Shown: positions 24,450-33,218 of the stretch, piece by piece
Numbering within the stretch: the stretch's first letter is position 1
Layout: every line of letters begins with the position of its first letter
Source: Streptomyces spirodelae
GTDB lineage: Bacteria > Actinomycetota > Actinomycetes > Streptomycetales > Streptomycetaceae
Direction of reading: 5' to 3'
Length of the DNA: 64,000 nt
NCBI RefSeq assembly: GCF_017676385.1
Contig: NZ_JAFFZN010000004.1
Location: 307,064 to 371,063 of the forward strand
Notes under the pieces: model-generated
What the model was told of the DNA's origin: nothing
Databases searched by the model: none
Seen by the model: only the letters and a program-made list of their open reading frames with translations
Program-made: the position numbers and the translations under genes

Positions 24450-26884
24450 CCGGCCACGTGACAGTAGAGACCGCACGCCCCGAGGAGTCCCATGTCCCGC
24501 TGTGGAGGGACAAGGGCCGCACTCCGCAGGAGCGGGCCGACGCCCTGCTCGCCGAGATGACACTGGAGGAGAAAACCGCCCAGCTCGTCGGGGTGTGGGT
24601 CGGCACCACCGACGAAGGGTCCGAAGTCGCCCCGCACCAGCACGACATGGAAGACCCCGTCCAGCTCGATGACCTGCTGCCATACGGGCTGGGACAGCTG
24701 ACCCGGCCCTTCGGGACAGCCCCCGTCGACGCCGCGCTGGGCGCCCTCGCGCTGCTACGGGCCCAGCGCAGGATCGCCGACGCGAACCGGTTCGGCATAC
24801 CGGCCCTGGCTCACGAGGAATGCCTCGCCGGCTTCGTCACCTGGGGCGCGACCGCCTACCCCGTACCGCTCTCCTGGGGCGCCACCTTCGACCCCGCGCT
24901 GATCCAGGACATGGCCGCGGCGATCGGCCGTGACCTGCGTGCGGTCGGCGTCCACCAGGGTCTCGCCCCGGTCCTCGACGTTGTGCGCGACGCCCGCTGG
25001 GGCCGCGTCGAGGAGACCATCGGCGAGGACCCCTACCTCGTCGGCACCATCGGCACCTCCTACGTGCGCGGACTGGAGTCCGCGGGCATCGTCGCCACCC
25101 TCAAACACTTCGCCGGATACTCCGCCTCCCGCGCGGGGCGCAACCTCGCGCCCGTCGCCATGGGGCCCCGCGAGCGCGCCGACGTCATCCTGCCACCGTT
25201 CGAGATGGCCGTACGCGAGAGCGGTGCACGGTCGGTGATGCACGCCTACACCGACACCGACGGCATCCCCTCGGCGGCCGACGAACGTCTGTTGACCGGG
25301 CTGCTGCGCGAAACCTGGGGGTTCGACGGGACCGTCGTCGCCGACTACTTCGGGATCGCATTCCTCAGGACGCTGCACGGCGTCGCGGGCAGCCTCGGCG
25401 AAGCCGCAGCGCGGGCACTCACGGCCGGGGTCGATGTGGAACTCCCCACTGTGAAGGCATTCGGTGAGCCGCTGCGCCGCGCTGTCCGGGACGGCGTCGT
25501 GCCCGAAGCCCTCGTGGACAGAGCCGTGCGCCGGGTCCTGACTCAGAAAGCCCAGCTGGGCCTCCTCGACGCGGACTGGGACCCGGTGCCGTCCGCGCTC
25601 GCCGGGACGGCCGCAGCCGCCGAAGCGAACTCGGACAGGCCGGACGCGGGCACGGACGACGCGGACCCGCGTGGCACCGTGGACCTCGACACCCCCGCCA
25701 ACCGCGCGCTGGCACGCCGCGTCGCAGAGCGTGCCGTCGTCCTGCTCCACAACGACGGCACACTGCCCCTCACGGCGGATGCCGCGCCGGCCCGCATCGC
25801 GCTCATCGGACCCAACGCCGACGTGCCGACAGCGGTGCTCGGCTGCTACTCCTTCCCCGTCCACGTCGGCACCCAGCACCCGCACAAACCGCTCGGCATC
25901 GACCTGCCGACCGTGCGCGAGGCCCTGGCGGCCGAGTTCACCGGCAGCGAGATCGTCAGCGCGCCGGGCACGAGTGTCGACTGCCGCGACACGGACGGCT
26001 TCGCTGATGCCGCACAGCTGGCTCGCGGAGCCGACCTGGTGATCGCCGCGTTGGGGGACCGGGCGGGACTCTTCGGCCGGGGCACCAGCGGCGAGGGCTG
26101 CGACGCCGGTTCCCTGGCCTTGCCCGGGGCCCAGCAAGAACTGCTCGACACACTCCTGGACACAGGAAAACCGGTCATCGTCACACTCCTGGCCGGCCGA
26201 CCCTATGCCCTGGGCAGCGCGGCTGCACGGGCCGCCGCCGTCGTACAGACCTTCTTCCCCGGCGAGGAGGGAACGCGGGCACTTGCCTCCGTCCTCAGCG
26301 GACGGGTCGCCCCCTCGGGACGGCTGCCCATCAGCGTGCCGAAGCTGCCCGACGCGCAGCCCGCCACCTATCTCGCAGCCCGGCTCGGCCACACCAGCGA
26401 CGTCTCCAGCATCGACCCGGCACCGGCCTTCGGCTTCGGACACGGACTGACCTACACCACCTTCGCCTGGTCACAGCTCGACGTGCCAGCGGAAGAGGCC
26501 GGTACGGACGGTGAGTTCGCGCTGGCCTGCACCGTACGCAACACCGGCACACGCACCGGCACCGAGATCGTCCAGCTCTATCTGCACGATCCCGTCGCCT
26601 CGGTCGTCCAGCCAGAGCAGCGCCTCGTCGGCTACGTACGTCTCGAGCTGGCGCCCGGTGCGGCGGCGCGGGTGCGGGTGACCGTACCGGCCGACCTCGC
26701 GTCGTTCACGGGCCGCGACGGACATCGCGTCGTCGAACCGGGCGAACTGCACCTGCGGCTCAGCGCCTCCAGCACCGACCCGCGACTGACGGCCAGGCTT
26801 CGGCTCACCGGTGAGACGCGCACGGTGGACCACAGGCGGCGGCTGCACCCGGAGTTCCGAGTGGAGCACCAGCCCCTGCCATGA
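24446..26884 (+). CDS. Glycoside hydrolase family 3 beta-glycosidase
   Basis: Enzyme of about 812 residues with the full GH3 layout: an N-terminal barrel (LSWGATFDPALIQDMAAAIG, DARWGRVEETIGEDPYLVGT, IVATLKHFAGYSAS), a second sandwich domain, and a C-terminal fibronectin-III-like domain (TVRNTGTRTGTEIVQLYLHD). The nucleophile Asp is expected in GTVVADYFGI, about residue 300. No signal peptide is seen, so it should act in the cytoplasm on the imported oligosaccharide, releasing sugars from the non-reducing end as a beta-glucosidase or beta-xylosidase. GTG 24446 has GGAGG just upstream. A later GTG (24458) is possible. Confidence 0.9.
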   Translation: MTGHVTVETARPEESHVPLWRDKGRTPQERADALLAEMTLEEKTAQLVGVWVGTTDEGSEVAPHQHDMEDPVQLDDLLPYGLGQLTRPFGTAPVDAALGALALLRAQRRIADANRFGIPALAHEECLAGFVTWGATAYPVPLSWGATFDPALIQDMAAAIGRDLRAVGVHQGLAPVLDVVRDARWGRVEETIGEDPYLVGTIGTSYVRGLESAGIVATLKHFAGYSASRAGRNLAPVAMGPRERADVILPPFEMAVRESGARSVMHAYTDTDGIPSAADERLLTGLLRETWGFDGTVVADYFGIAFLRTLHGVAGSLGEAAARALTAGVDVELPTVKAFGEPLRRAVRDGVVPEALVDRAVRRVLTQKAQLGLLDADWDPVPSALAGTAAAAEANSDRPDAGTDDADPRGTVDLDTPANRALARRVAERAVVLLHNDGTLPLTADAAPARIALIGPNADVPTAVLGCYSFPVHVGTQHPHKPLGIDLPTVREALAAEFTGSEIVSAPGTSVDCRDTDGFADAAQLARGADLVIAALGDRAGLFGRGTSGEGCDAGSLALPGAQQELLDTLLDTGKPVIVTLLAGRPYALGSAAARAAAVVQTFFPGEEGTRALASVLSGRVAPSGRLPISVPKLPDAQPATYLAARLGHTSDVSSIDPAPAFGFGHGLTYTTFAWSQLDVPAEEAGTDGEFALACTVRNTGTRTGTEIVQLYLHDPVASVVQPEQRLVGYVRLELAPGAAARVRVTVPADLASFTGRDGHRVVEPGELHLRLSASSTDPRLTARLRLTGETRTVDHRRRLHPEFRVEHQPLP

Positions 26885-27058
26885 CCGTTCCCATGACCCG
26901 CTTCTTGGCAGCTCGGCTGCCACACCGCTGGCCGGGTGGTATCCGTGCGGCGCCACACCGGCTCCACCACCTCGCCCCGTCCCGGCGGACCTCGCTCCGC
27001 TCGCCCCGACGACCGCCGTCGTCCTCCCCGCGACGCTACTGGCGCTGGCGACGCTCGA

Positions 27059-27181
27059 CCTCCTAGGGCGAGCAGCTCGCCGAGGGTCATGGTCTGCACG
27101 TCGGAGGCGGTCAGGTGGTGACGTGCGGTGAACTCCCAGCAAGAAGTAGGTTTCCAGGCGGAAGTCGGGCAGGCGGGTCAT
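27059..27181 (-). pseudogene. PLP-dependent aminotransferase, N-terminal fragment with frameshift
   Basis: ATG at 27181 overlaps the stop of the regulator gene by four bases. MTRLPDFRLETYF is followed by a frame change into WEFTARHHLTASDVQTMTLG and ELLAL, the start of a class I/II aminotransferase. The gene is lost after about 40 residues. The overlap shows that it was once co-transcribed with the regulator. Nothing is recognisable at 26885-27058. Confidence 0.55.
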
Positions 27182-27852
27182 GGGGTGTGGTCCTTCGTGC
27201 TGGATGCTCGGAGTTCGGCCAGCAGGCTGTAGAGGGTGGAGCGGGAGACGCGCAGGGCGGCGGCGACGACGGGGTTGGCGCGGCGCACGGCGAAGATCTT
27301 GGCCTCGTCCAGGCGGGCCAGGACGGCCAGGCGGTCGACGCGGGTCAGCCGCTCGACGGGGCGGCCGCACTCGCGCACGTACGCGCCGACGATGTGCTGA
27401 ACGCGCTCGTTCCAGTCCTGCTCGAACAACGGCTCCGGCCGGGGCACCGTGGGGGCACCGAACGCGGACAGCACAGCTGCGGCCTGTTCCAGCGGCGTGC
27501 GGTCGAGGTTGACGCACAGCACCGCGGCGGCCTTCCCGTCCGGCTCGCGCAGGACCGCGCTGACCGACGACAGCCGCCGGCCGTCCGCGAGCAGCTTCCC
27601 GTACGGGCCGAACACATCCCGCGCCGACGGGTCCAGTCCGTCCAGCTCGCCCAGCAGCGAGGGATCCCCCGGACTTCGGGAGCCCATCGGATTCCAGATC
27701 GCAAGGATCCGGTCGGTCTCCGGGTCGTGCAGCACCACCTCGGCATACGGGCCGAGCAGGAGCGCGACGGCCTGCCCCACGGGCGCCCACAGCCGGACCC
27801 GGTGATCTGTGCTCTCTTCGGCGTCCTCCACGACTGGACCATACGTCCACAT
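27178..27852 (-). CDS. YheO/DauR-like PAS-HTH regulator
   Basis: Protein of about 224 residues. The N-terminal two thirds resemble the PAS-like YheO domain (LWAPVGQAVALLLGPYAEVV, then ADGRRLSSVSAVL and AAVLCVNLDRTPLEQ). The end is the DauR-type helix-turn-helix (LDEAKIFAVRRANPVVAAAL, RVSRSTLYSLLAEL). Such regulators often control amino-acid catabolism genes, here presumably the aminotransferase gene that overlapped its 3' end. ATG 27852 is used, but GTG 27831 is possible because two palindromes occupy 27835-27867 and no clear ribosome site is seen. Confidence 0.75.
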   Translation of the reverse strand: MWTYGPVVEDAEESTDHRVRLWAPVGQAVALLLGPYAEVVLHDPETDRILAIWNPMGSRSPGDPSLLGELDGLDPSARDVFGPYGKLLADGRRLSSVSAVLREPDGKAAAVLCVNLDRTPLEQAAAVLSAFGAPTVPRPEPLFEQDWNERVQHIVGAYVRECGRPVERLTRVDRLAVLARLDEAKIFAVRRANPVVAAALRVSRSTLYSLLAELRASSTKDHTP

Positions 27853-27867
27853 TGGACGAACAGTCCA
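27835..27867. promoter_or_regulatory. Twin palindromes at the YheO-like gene
   Basis: TGGACCATACGTCCA (27835-27849) and TGGACGAACAGTCCA (27853-27867) are two copies of TGGAC-N5-GTCCA with centres 18 bp apart. They lie over the start region of the regulator gene and probably mediate autoregulation. Confidence 0.65.
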
Positions 27868-27991
27868 GAGCGGCTCTCGCAAACGACCCTTTGCGCGAGC
27901 AAGATCATTCACGGGCCGCCAGACCCCCGCCGCACCCGGACTCGTTCGCAGAACCCGTTCTCACGCAAAAGTGGGACGGCCCCCTTTCTGA

Positions 27992-28270
27992 GGCTTGCAT
28001 TGGGTGACCGGGATCGACCCTGACGTGCGGTCGGTGGAGCCCGGCGAGACGCCGCGGGGCGGCACGCCTCTCACCAACGGCTTCGGCTCCAGCGGCTGGG
28101 GGGCCCGCAGCCGCCCGCGGGGGATGAGGCGCACCGGCTGCTTCTTCCGGCTGTACGCGCTGCCCGACCCCGTACGGGTCCCCGACAACGCCTCAGCCGA
28201 GGACGTGCACCGTGCGGCGCACGGCGCGGCGCTGGCGAGCGGCAACATCGTCGGCCTCTACCAGCGCTGA
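27992..28270 (+). pseudogene. YbhB/YbcL (PEBP-like) protein, C-terminal half
   Basis: After an in-frame stop at 27989-27991 the frame reads HWVTGIDPDVRSVEPG, GTPLTNGFGSSGWG, CFFRLYALPDPVRVP and ASAEDVHRAAHGAALASGNI, ending in VGLYQR. This is the second half of the Raf-kinase-inhibitor-like YbhB/YbcL family. The usual GGPCPP and HRY motifs are altered (WGARSRPRG, RRTGC). The first half is missing. It converges with rocD. Confidence 0.6.
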
Positions 28271-28308
28271 GGCCCCATGGGCCGACGCCCTTTGCCAGCC
28301 GGCTCAGG

Positions 28309-29577
28309 TCACTGACCCTGCCCTCCAGTGCCGGTGAGCACCTCGGCCAACTGCATGCACATCCAGTCGAGTTCACCGGCGTCGACGGTGAGGGGTGGGG
28401 CGAGCCGGATGGTGGAGCCGTGGGTGTCCTTGGCGAGGACGGACCGGGCCAGAAGTCCTTCGCATGCCTGGCGCCCGGTCATGCGGGCGGGGTCGATGTC
28501 GATCCCGGCCCACAGCCCGCGGGACCGGACGGCGACGACGCCATGTCCGATCAGGGCTTCGAGCCGTTCGCGCAGCTGCTTGCCCTGCTCGGCCGCGCGC
28601 GCCTGGTACTCGCCGCTGCGCAGCAGTTCGACGACGGCGTGCCCGACTGCGGCGGCCAAGGGGTTGCCGCCGAAGGTGGAGCCGTGGCTGCCGGGGCGGA
28701 TCACACTGAGGACGTCTTCCCGGGAGACGACGGCGGAGACGGGCACGATTCCGCCACCGAGAGCCTTGCCGAGCACGTAGATGTCGGGGGTGACGTCCTC
28801 TGCCTCGCAGGCGAACGTGGTGCCGGTCCGGCCCAGTCCCGACTGGATCTCGTCGGCGATGAAGAGCACGTTCGCGCGACCGCATATGTCCCGGACCCGC
28901 TGGAGGTAGCCCGGCGGGGGGATGAGTACTCCGGCTTCGCCCTGAATGGGTTCGAGCAGCACGGCCACGGTGGTCTCGTCGACGGCGCTTTCCAGGGCCG
29001 CGGCATCGCCGTAGGGGACCGTGCGGAAGCCGGGCGTGAAGGGGCCGAATCCGTCGCGGGCGACGGGGTCGGAGGAGAAGCTGACGATCGTGGTGGTGCG
29101 TCCGTGGAAGTTGCCGTCGGCGACGATGATGGTGGCGCGGTCCGGGGCGACGCCCTTGCGTTCGCCACCCCATTTGCGGGCGACCTTGATGGCGGTTTCG
29201 ACGGCCTCGGCGCCTGTGTTCATTGGCAGGACCGTGTCCATGCCCGCGAGGTCGGCCAGGTCCCGGCAGAAGGGGCCGAGCCGGTCGTTGTGGAAGGCCC
29301 TGCTGGTCAGGGTGAGGCGTTCCAGCTGCTCGCGGGCCGCGGCCAGCAGCCCGGGGTGGCCGTGGCCGAAGTTGAGAGCCGAGTATCCGGCGAGGCAGTC
29401 CAGGTAGCGGCGGCCTTCGACATCGCTGACCCACGCGCCCTCGCCGGAAGCCAGCACTACCGGAAGGGGGTGGTAGTTGTGGGCGATGGCCGTCTCGGCC
29501 AGGGACAGGTGATGCCCGGTGGTGTCGCCGGGCGCGGGGTGGATGTGCGGGCGGGGGTGTGTACCGGTGGTGGCCAT
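28309..29577 (-). CDS. rocD: Ornithine aminotransferase (class III)
   Basis: PLP enzyme of about 422 residues converting ornithine and 2-oxoglutarate to glutamate semialdehyde and glutamate. Class III landmarks are MNTGAEAVETAIKVARKWG, DGNFHGRTTTIVSFSSDP, LLEPIQGEAGVLIPPPGYL, FIADEIQSGLGRTG (cofactor Asp) and YVLGKALGGG (Schiff-base Lys). These match RocD better than GABA or acetylornithine transaminases. ATG 29577 has AAGGA upstream. It is the last gene of a five-gene operon, so it probably finishes breakdown of an ornithine- or diamine-derived substrate released by the upstream hydrolases. Other omega-amine specificity cannot be excluded. Confidence 0.85.
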   Translation of the reverse strand: MATTGTHPRPHIHPAPGDTTGHHLSLAETAIAHNYHPLPVVLASGEGAWVSDVEGRRYLDCLAGYSALNFGHGHPGLLAAAREQLERLTLTSRAFHNDRLGPFCRDLADLAGMDTVLPMNTGAEAVETAIKVARKWGGERKGVAPDRATIIVADGNFHGRTTTIVSFSSDPVARDGFGPFTPGFRTVPYGDAAALESAVDETTVAVLLEPIQGEAGVLIPPPGYLQRVRDICGRANVLFIADEIQSGLGRTGTTFACEAEDVTPDIYVLGKALGGGIVPVSAVVSREDVLSVIRPGSHGSTFGGNPLAAAVGHAVVELLRSGEYQARAAEQGKQLRERLEALIGHGVVAVRSRGLWAGIDIDPARMTGRQACEGLLARSVLAKDTHGSTIRLAPPLTVDAGELDWMCMQLAEVLTGTGGQGQ

Positions 29578-29615
29578 GACGGAGTCCTTGTCCTGAATGA
29601 GGGGTCGGGGAGGGG

Positions 29616-30776
29616 TCAAACGGTCACTTCGGCCGCGGCAAGGTAGCCGGCGAGCAGGGCGCGGCCGACGTCCCGTATCCGCGCGTCGGCGGGCAGGAAG
29701 GTGGGTGAGTGCAGCTGTTCGGCGCCCCCGTGCGTCCCCACGAACAACATCAGCGAGGGCAGGCGTTCACAGAAGAAGGAGAAGTCGTCCGAGCCGGCGG
29801 ACCGCAGGCTGTCGGCGGCACGCAGACCGAGGCTGCCGAGCACGGGCAGGGCCGCGGCTGCCAGCTCCTCGTCGTTGTGGAGTACGGGCTCTCCGTGGTC
29901 GATGGTCACCTCCGCGGTGCAACCCTGGGTCTGCGCCACCAACTCCGCGGTCCGGGCCAGCCGTCGGTGCAGGGTCTCGCGGTCGCCGCCGTCCAGCGCC
30001 CGCAGCGTGCCGCGGGCTTCGGCGGTGCCGGGAATGACGTTGGCGGCGGTACCGGCTGCGAGGGTCCCGACACTGAGCACGGCGTGTGACATGGGGTCGG
30101 TGCCCCGGCTGACCAGGCTCTGCAGGGCGACGACGATGTGGGCCAGGGCGACGACGGGGTCGCGGGTGAGGTGCGGATAGGCGGCGTGGCCGCCGCGGCC
30201 CCGCACTTCGATGGTGAACTCGTCGGCCGAGGCGTTGACGCCCCCGGGAGTGCAGGCGACGGCGCCGGCCGACAGCAGCGGCTGGACGTGTGCCCCGATC
30301 ACGGCCCGGCAGTGCTCGCGGTCGAGGACACCGTCTTCGACGATGCTCTGGGCGCCGGAAGGGTAGGTCTCCTCCCTCGGTTGCAGTACCGCCAGCAGCG
30401 GGGCCGGGCCACCGACGCGCTCGACGGCGCGGGCGAGAGCGGTGAGCGCGGCCAGGTGCACGTCGTGCCCGCAGGCGTGCATGATGCCCGGGTGTTCGGA
30501 CGTCCAGAGTGCACCCGTTGACTCCTGCACGGCGAGCGCGTCGAGCTCCCCGCGTACGGCGACGGCCGGGCCAGGACCGCCGACCCGGACGACGGCCCCG
30601 GTATCGGCGACCTTGGTGGTGGAGCCTGCGGGCAGTGCCGCGAGCACGAGATCGCGGGTGGGAGCTTCGGCACCGGACAGGCAGGGGCGTGCGTGGATGC
30701 GGTGACGCAACTCCACAGCGGCCGGCAGTTCCTCCTCCAGCGCGGCGGACAGCGCGGCGAGGTGGTGTTCGTTCAT
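29616..30776 (-). CDS. M20 family amidohydrolase (N-acyl-amino-acid/hippurate hydrolase type)
   Basis: Zinc-dependent peptidase-like enzyme of 386 residues. Metal ligands appear in GIMHACGHDVHLA, LQPREETYPSGAQ and HSPTFLP near the end. The dimerisation domain contains EVRGRGGHAAYPHLTRDPV, as in HipO and AmhX relatives that remove acyl groups from amino acids. Its ATG overlaps the stop of the preceding amidohydrolase gene by four bases (ATGA). In this operon it may release a free amino acid such as ornithine from an amide conjugate. Confidence 0.85.
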   Translation of the reverse strand: MNEHHLAALSAALEEELPAAVELRHRIHARPCLSGAEAPTRDLVLAALPAGSTTKVADTGAVVRVGGPGPAVAVRGELDALAVQESTGALWTSEHPGIMHACGHDVHLAALTALARAVERVGGPAPLLAVLQPREETYPSGAQSIVEDGVLDREHCRAVIGAHVQPLLSAGAVACTPGGVNASADEFTIEVRGRGGHAAYPHLTRDPVVALAHIVVALQSLVSRGTDPMSHAVLSVGTLAAGTAANVIPGTAEARGTLRALDGGDRETLHRRLARTAELVAQTQGCTAEVTIDHGEPVLHNDEELAAAALPVLGSLGLRAADSLRSAGSDDFSFFCERLPSLMLFVGTHGGAEQLHSPTFLPADARIRDVGRALLAGYLAAAEVTV

Positions 30777-31921
30777 TCCGGGGTCTCCAGCCCGTAGACG
30801 CGACAGGCGTTGTCGTGGCCGATCATGCGCACCACCCTGCGGGCGTCCGCCACGTCCCATTCCCCGCTGTCGGTCCACCTGGTGAGGGCTCTGCCCATGC
30901 CGCGGCGCCACAACAGGGCTCCGAGGTAGTGCAGTTCCGGCGGGCCCCAGGCGTCCGAGGAGAAGAGGATCTTGGCGAAGGGGGCGAGTTCCAGGGACTC
31001 GGCGATGACGGCGTCGGACCGCGCCCCGGTGTAGTTGACGCCGAGGCCGACATCGAAGTAGACGTGCGGGAAGACCTGGGCGAGATAGCCCGCGTTGCGC
31101 TGGAAGGGATAGCAGTGCAGCAGCAAGAGGTCGGTGCCGTGCGGTTCCACGTTCTTGATGAAGCGGGTGAGCAGCAGCGGGTCGCACCGATGGAGCTCGA
31201 CGTCCGGGTCACCGTACCCGGCGTGCAGCTGGATCGGCAGACCGCGGTCGACACCGCACCACAGGATGAAGCGCAGCAGGACCGGATCGTCGACGCGGAT
31301 GGTGCCGGTGTCCTCGCACGCGGCGAACCAGGTGTCCGCGGCGGCGGCCACCTCGACGTCATGAGGGCGTCCGGGATCGAAGTCGAAGCCGTATCGGTAG
31401 GCGATGATGCTCTTGAGACCGACAGCGGTGGCCGTGCGCGCGGCCAGAGTCTCGCGGAACCGGTCGGGGAGCGCTGCGGCTGTGACGCCGGCCCGCACCA
31501 CGTCTTCCAGCACGGTCTCCAGGCGCACCACCTCATCGACGCGACGGCCGGAGACGGTGGCCATGCCGGGGACGTCGAGGATGTCCTCCCCCTTGTAGCC
31601 GGTCTCCAGCAGGTAGCGGCCGACGCCGGAGGCCCGCAGCAGCCTGCGGTTGACCTCGTCCGTGCCGAGTTCGCGGCGCCGGGCCAGATAGGCCCCGGGA
31701 TCGGCGTGCGGTGCGAGGCCGAGAACGGGAGCGCACCAGCGGCGGACTGCGAAGCCGAGCTGCGAGTCGAACTGCGTCATCCACGTGGGGACCGGACGGT
31801 CGGACTCGGTGAGCAGCTGCTCCAGTGCGGCACGGTCGACTTCGTCACGCAGGGCGCCGTGTACGTGATGGTCGACGAGAGGAAGCTGTTCGATCTCGTC
31901 GATGAGCAGGTCAGTAGACAT
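30773..31921 (-). CDS. Amidohydrolase-2 family protein (FluG N-terminal type)
   Basis: TIM-barrel metal hydrolase of 382 residues. Metal-site motifs are VDHHVHGALRD at the start, PIQLHAGYGDPD, LLLHCYPFQRNAGYLA and ILFSSDAWGPPELHYLG. This order matches the N-terminal half of FluG and nodulin-type proteins, which is normally fused to a glutamine-synthetase-like half. Here the GS-like half is the next gene upstream, overlapping by 11 bp. The pair may act on a gamma-glutamyl or isopropylamide-type compound, but the substrate is inferred only. Confidence 0.82.
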   Translation of the reverse strand: MSTDLLIDEIEQLPLVDHHVHGALRDEVDRAALEQLLTESDRPVPTWMTQFDSQLGFAVRRWCAPVLGLAPHADPGAYLARRRELGTDEVNRRLLRASGVGRYLLETGYKGEDILDVPGMATVSGRRVDEVVRLETVLEDVVRAGVTAAALPDRFRETLAARTATAVGLKSIIAYRYGFDFDPGRPHDVEVAAAADTWFAACEDTGTIRVDDPVLLRFILWCGVDRGLPIQLHAGYGDPDVELHRCDPLLLTRFIKNVEPHGTDLLLLHCYPFQRNAGYLAQVFPHVYFDVGLGVNYTGARSDAVIAESLELAPFAKILFSSDAWGPPELHYLGALLWRRGMGRALTRWTDSGEWDVADARRVVRMIGHDNACRVYGLETPE

Positions 31922-33218
31922 TCCGTACTCTCTGGATGCGCTCCGCGTCGTCCAGGCCGTCGAGCTGGGCGAGTTCGGACCGTTTGACGGACAGGTGGGT
32001 GGCCAGGAGCTGGGGGTCGAACCAGGAGCGGACGGTCTGATCCTTCTCCAGCTCGTCCAGGGCCTCGTCGAGGCTCGCGGGCAGGGGCGGGAGGTGGGCG
32101 AGCTCGGATTCGTCGGTCTCCTCCGACCACACGGTGGGCTCGTCGTAGGTGCCGGTGAGGCCCGCCAGACCGGCGCGGATCAGGGCTCCCAGAGCGAGCC
32201 AGGGGTTGGCGGTGGCGTCGGCAGCCCGGTATTCGAGGTTGAACTGGGCGCCGGGGTCGGAGCCGCCCAGTGCGGTGGTGGGGCAGATGCGCAGCAGCGC
32301 CTCGCGGTTGTGCTCGGCCAGGTACACGCCGCCGACGCTCCAGCGGTGCGGCGTCAGGCGCAGGAACGACACCGGACTGGGTGCGGTCAGTCCCACGAGG
32401 GCGGGGGCGTGGGCCAGTACCCCGGCGCTGAACCGGGCACCGGTGGTGGAGAGCCGTCCGGGGCGCTGCGGGTCGTAGAGGGCGGGGCGCCCGGAAGCGT
32501 CGCGCAGACTCAGATGGATGTGCACCCCGTTTCCGACCCCGTCCCCGGCGAGGAGGGGGGCGAAGGTGACGGGCAGCCCTCTGCGCCGGGCCAGGTCACG
32601 GACGAGCTCCTTGAGAAGGACGGCGCGGTCGGCCGCGACCAGCGCTTCGGCGGGACGCAGAGTGAGCTCGAACTGGCCGTCGCCGTACTCCGGAATCCAG
32701 GTCTCCGGCTCCAGCCCCACGTGTTCCAGCAGCCGCACCAGATCCGTGCCGAAGGGCTCGGCGTCCCGGAAGCGGCGCAGCGAGAACGGGGCGCTCTCGG
32801 GCAGTGCGCCGAGGACGAATTCGTGCTCGAAGGCCGCGACGACCTCAAGCCCGGTGCGTTCGCGCAGCTCTGTCAGGGCGTCGCGCAGGAAGGTGCGCGG
32901 ACAGCACGCCCAGGGCTGCCCGTCCGGCAGGGTCTGGTCGGCGAGGTAGAGCTGCATACCGGGGTCGGCGCCATCGGCCGGTATGCCGACCGCCGTGGCG
33001 GCGTCGGGGACAAGTCGGAGGTCACCCCGGGAGCCGAAGACGTTGTCGGGGGCGATCGGCCCGAACGAGGAGATCGCGAGGTTCGCGGGGACCCAGCCGG
33101 TGCCGCTGCGCAGGACCGCGTCGTGCGCGGCAGAGGGTACTGATCGGCCCCGTACCAGCCCGGCCAGGTCGCAGGTGGCGACGAAGACCGTGGTGGAGCC
33201 GTCGGCGAGGGAGGTCAT
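31911..33218 (-). CDS. Glutamine-synthetase-like gamma-glutamyl ligase
   Basis: Protein of 435 residues of the GS type I fold. Catalytic segments include VAAFEHEFVLG, ELTLRPAEALVAADRAVLLK, GNGVHIHLSLRD, FLRLTPHRWSVGG and FNLEYRAADATANPWLALG. The Tyr adenylylation motif of true GlnA is absent. Such proteins (GlnA2-4, PuuA, IpuC, FluG C-half) join glutamate to amines and polyamines. It starts at ATG 33218, overlapping the permease stop (ATGA), and its 3' end overlaps the amidohydrolase gene. It could capture an imported amine as a glutamyl amide. Confidence 0.85.
   Translation of the reverse strand: MTSLADGSTTVFVATCDLAGLVRGRSVPSAAHDAVLRSGTGWVPANLAISSFGPIAPDNVFGSRGDLRLVPDAATAVGIPADGADPGMQLYLADQTLPDGQPWACCPRTFLRDALTELRERTGLEVVAAFEHEFVLGALPESAPFSLRRFRDAEPFGTDLVRLLEHVGLEPETWIPEYGDGQFELTLRPAEALVAADRAVLLKELVRDLARRRGLPVTFAPLLAGDGVGNGVHIHLSLRDASGRPALYDPQRPGRLSTTGARFSAGVLAHAPALVGLTAPSPVSFLRLTPHRWSVGGVYLAEHNREALLRICPTTALGGSDPGAQFNLEYRAADATANPWLALGALIRAGLAGLTGTYDEPTVWSEETDESELAHLPPLPASLDEALDELEKDQTVRSWFDPQLLATHLSVKRSELAQLDGLDDAERIQRVRNVY

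Noticed and set aside
24755..26443. 562-codon minus-strand frame over the GH3 gene
   Set aside because: It is an antisense shadow of a clear glycosidase gene and contains no domain.
28420..33143. Long plus-strand frames opposite rocD, the amidohydrolases and the GS-like gene
   Set aside because: All are Gly/Val/Asp-rich mirror frames of well-supported minus-strand genes.
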